Source: Brevibacillus laterosporus LMG 15441
GTDB lineage: Bacteria; Bacillota; Bacilli; Brevibacillales; Brevibacillaceae
Assembly: GCF_000219535.2 (NCBI RefSeq)
Contig: NZ_CP007806.1
Span: 1,770,501 to 1,834,500, forward strand
Direction: 5' to 3'
DNA length: 64,000 bases
Part shown: one piece after another, positions 62,532 to 64,000 of the stretch
Layout of the letters: each line of letters starts with the position of its first letter
How positions within the stretch are numbered: the first letter of the stretch is position 1
Notes under the pieces: model-generated
Databases searched by the model: none
Told to the model about the DNA's origin: nothing
The model's input: the letters and a program-made list of their open reading frames with translations, nothing else
Position numbers and translations under genes: made by a program

Positions 62532-63287
62532 CTAGTGGTGATACCCTAAACCAAGTGATAATTGGGAAACGGTTCGTAATACTTTCTGCTGAAAATCATT
62601 CATATGAGGAAGCATACGTTCAGATGGACCGATTAGACTGATGGAAGCGATGGCTTGTCCGGTTGCATCAAAAATAGGGGCAGCAATAGCCGTCACACCA
62701 ACATTGCGCAGATTGGAGCTAACTTCATAGCCGTTTCTCCTAATCGTTGTCAGACGCTGTTTCATTTCCTCAGTAGAAGTAAGGGATTGAGGTGTGTATG
62801 CTTTTAGCCCAGATGCAAGAACTTCATCAATAAAAGTCTCGGATTGATAAGCAAGCAAACACCGAGCACTACTTGTCGCATATAAAGGAAACCGCCGATA
62901 GGCATCAACGGTAAAGCGAATAGGATATTCAGAGTCGATTTTGTCCACATAAATAGCATCTTTACCATCCATAATACAAAGACATACCAATTCTTTGGTC
63001 TCGCCTGCCAGTTCTACAAGATGGGGTTTTGTATATTCTACGGTATTGTGATCACGTAATACCTTTGAACCTAATTCAAGTAAGGTATAACCAAGCGCAT
63101 ATTGCTTGGTTTTTTGGTTTTGGCGAATAAAGCCCTCGCTCTCAAGTGTGGTTAGTAATTTATGTGCGGCGCTTTTGGACATCGCCAGTTTTTTACTTAT
63201 TTCTGTTACACCCAATTCTCTAGGAGAATCTAAAAAGAGTTGCATAAGATGACAGCTTTTTTTAACGGAAGATAAGAAGTTGTCCAT
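62532..63287 (-). CDS. IclR family transcriptional regulator
   Basis: The 251-aa regulator has a winged-helix N-terminus (about 8-68, LGVTEISKKLAMSKSAAHKLL, in parts) and the IclR ligand-binding domain (about 80-248, DAIYVDKIDSEYPIRFTVD, RFPLYATSSARCLLAY, GVTAIAAPIFDATGQAIASI). AGGAAAGGAATAATCGG precedes the ATG. It is divergent from an ABC-transporter binding-protein gene with a 213-bp gap, the usual layout of a local regulator and its target. The effector is unknown. Confidence 0.93.
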   Translation of the reverse strand: MDNFLSSVKKSCHLMQLFLDSPRELGVTEISKKLAMSKSAAHKLLTTLESEGFIRQNQKTKQYALGYTLLELGSKVLRDHNTVEYTKPHLVELAGETKELVCLCIMDGKDAIYVDKIDSEYPIRFTVDAYRRFPLYATSSARCLLAYQSETFIDEVLASGLKAYTPQSLTSTEEMKQRLTTIRRNGYEVSSNLRNVGVTAIAAPIFDATGQAIASISLIGPSERMLPHMNDFQQKVLRTVSQLSLGLGYHH

Positions 63288-63500
63288 CCGATTATTCCTT
63301 TCCTATGAAAAGTCATACACGATTGACTGATATTCCAAAAAATAGGGGAAAAGCCCTGATGTAACGGTATTGTATCATGGACACATAATTTTCACAAATA
63401 ATTGATTTTTGAAAATATTCATGCTAAAATTCACATATCGTTCCTATATGGATAACAGAGTTCACTATAAAAGAACAATAAAAGAGAGTATGGGGTGCTT

Positions 63501-64000
63501 ATGATGAAGAAACAAGCGTGGTCAGTTTTATCGGTTATTGCACTTTCGGCAATATTGGTGGCAGGCTGTGGAAGCTCAGCACAACCAGCGGGAAGCAATG
63601 AGGCAAAATCTCAATTCGAAGACAAGCTCGTTATTGCTGGAAATGGCGCTACCGTAGAAAAATTGATGAAAGACGAGATTTTTAAAAAATTTAATGAAAA
63701 ACATCCGAATGTAAAGCTCTCCTATGTATCAGGTGTTTCTACGGAAATTGTAGCCAAGATAAAGGCACAGAAAAACTCTCCACAAATAGACGTAGCCATC
63801 ATAGAGGGCGGTGAGCAAGAAAAAGGCCGTACAGAAGGATTATGGCAACCGATTACAGCAACAGATATCCCCAATGCGGCTAACGTAGCTGATGACTTAA
63901 AAGTGTTAGAAAATTCAGGAGTTACGGTTAATTTCACACCTATGGGCATCTCCTATAATACTGACCTCATTAAGGAAAAGGGGTTACCTGTGCCAGAATC
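63501..64000 (+). CDS. ABC transporter substrate-binding lipoprotein, 5' part (truncated by window end)
   Basis: The open frame runs from ATG 63501 (or 63504) off the window. It encodes a lipoprotein signal with lipobox LVAGC, a short Ser/Ala/Gln linker, and the start of a family-1 extracellular solute-binding domain (LVIAGNGATVEKLMKDEIF, VKLSYVSGVSTEIVAKIK, DVAIIEGGE, FTPMGISYNTD). The text is of the iron/polyamine/phospho-sugar-binding type. The substrate cannot be read from this part. It is probably controlled by the divergent IclR regulator. Confidence 0.88.
   Translation, partial: MMKKQAWSVLSVIALSAILVAGCGSSAQPAGSNEAKSQFEDKLVIAGNGATVEKLMKDEIFKKFNEKHPNVKLSYVSGVSTEIVAKIKAQKNSPQIDVAIIEGGEQEKGRTEGLWQPITATDIPNAANVADDLKVLENSGVTVNFTPMGISYNTDLIKEKGLPVPE

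Noticed and set aside
1-64000. CRISPR arrays, tRNA or rRNA genes, intact insertion sequences, prophage genes
   Set aside because: None seen: no regularly spaced direct repeats of array type, no cloverleaf with CCA-type ends, and no transposase or phage structural frames.

Overview
The window is 64 kb of a low-to-moderate G+C, endospore-forming Firmicute chromosome. Gene content and order (recN, spoIVB, spo0A, the bkd cluster, the methylmalonyl-CoA and carboxylase genes, nudF, spoIIM, fur, xerD, deoB, punA) match the spo0A-to-xerD neighbourhood of Bacillales. The extra genes, a CYP102A-like P450 and a reductive NRPS among them, suggest Brevibacillus or a close relative. That genus name is an inference from gene content; no database was searched. 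I saw no rRNA, tRNA, CRISPR array or intact insertion sequence.

Layout. 1-3.9 kb is sporulation core: the 3' end of recN, spoIVB, and spo0A with a sigma-H promoter and two 0A boxes. 4.0-6.3 kb is an AT-rich accessory patch with two tiny secreted peptides, a NERD-HRDC protein and a small twin-CX3C Arg/His-rich protein. 6.5-17.8 kb carries a P450-reductase fusion, a P1-family (DmpA/NylC-like) hydrolase, a chemoreceptor, a single-module reductive NRPS with a truncated condensation domain, and an MgtC-like membrane protein. 17.8-19.3 kb is trpS behind a tryptophan T-box and a second leader, an upstream ORF with three consecutive Trp codons. 19.5-27.5 kb is an envelope block: a CYTH-like secreted protein, a copper-amine-oxidase-N-domain protein, and a two-component system with a lipoprotein, flanked by an LCP gene and an OatA-like acyltransferase. 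Those two flanking genes share a nearly identical 66-bp promoter element. 28.2-31.5 kb is a MacAB-type exporter operon opened by a 25-residue cationic peptide ORF. 31.6-34.6 kb holds an ECF sigma/anti-sigma pair with a likely autoregulatory promoter, two small proteins, a decayed LysR gene and a small membrane protein.

34.8-37.6 kb is steA with two glycosyltransferases. 37.5-46.4 kb is branched-chain amino-acid catabolism: yqzF, the sigma-54 activator bkdR, bcd behind a -24/-12 promoter with three 10-bp-phased repeats, then lpdV-bkdAA-bkdAB-bkdB on a separate promoter; ptb and buk are absent. After a large secreted repeat protein (46.6-48.7 kb) comes the propionate arm: methylmalonyl-CoA mutase catalytic subunit, a fused B12-binding/epimerase protein, and a carboxyltransferase beta subunit. 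BkdR-driven catabolism of Val and Ile would feed propionyl-CoA into this arm and on to succinyl-CoA.

53.2-62.4 kb is the conserved run pepT-like, DUF3866, a candidate mciZ on the minus strand, nudF, endonuclease Q, spoIIM, fur, yqzK, xerD, deoB, punA. The window ends with an IclR regulator divergent from a truncated ABC-transporter binding protein. Starts were reassigned from the longest ORF wherever a Shine-Dalgarno sequence pointed to an internal codon. Several genes below about 60 codons were found by reading the sequence directly.
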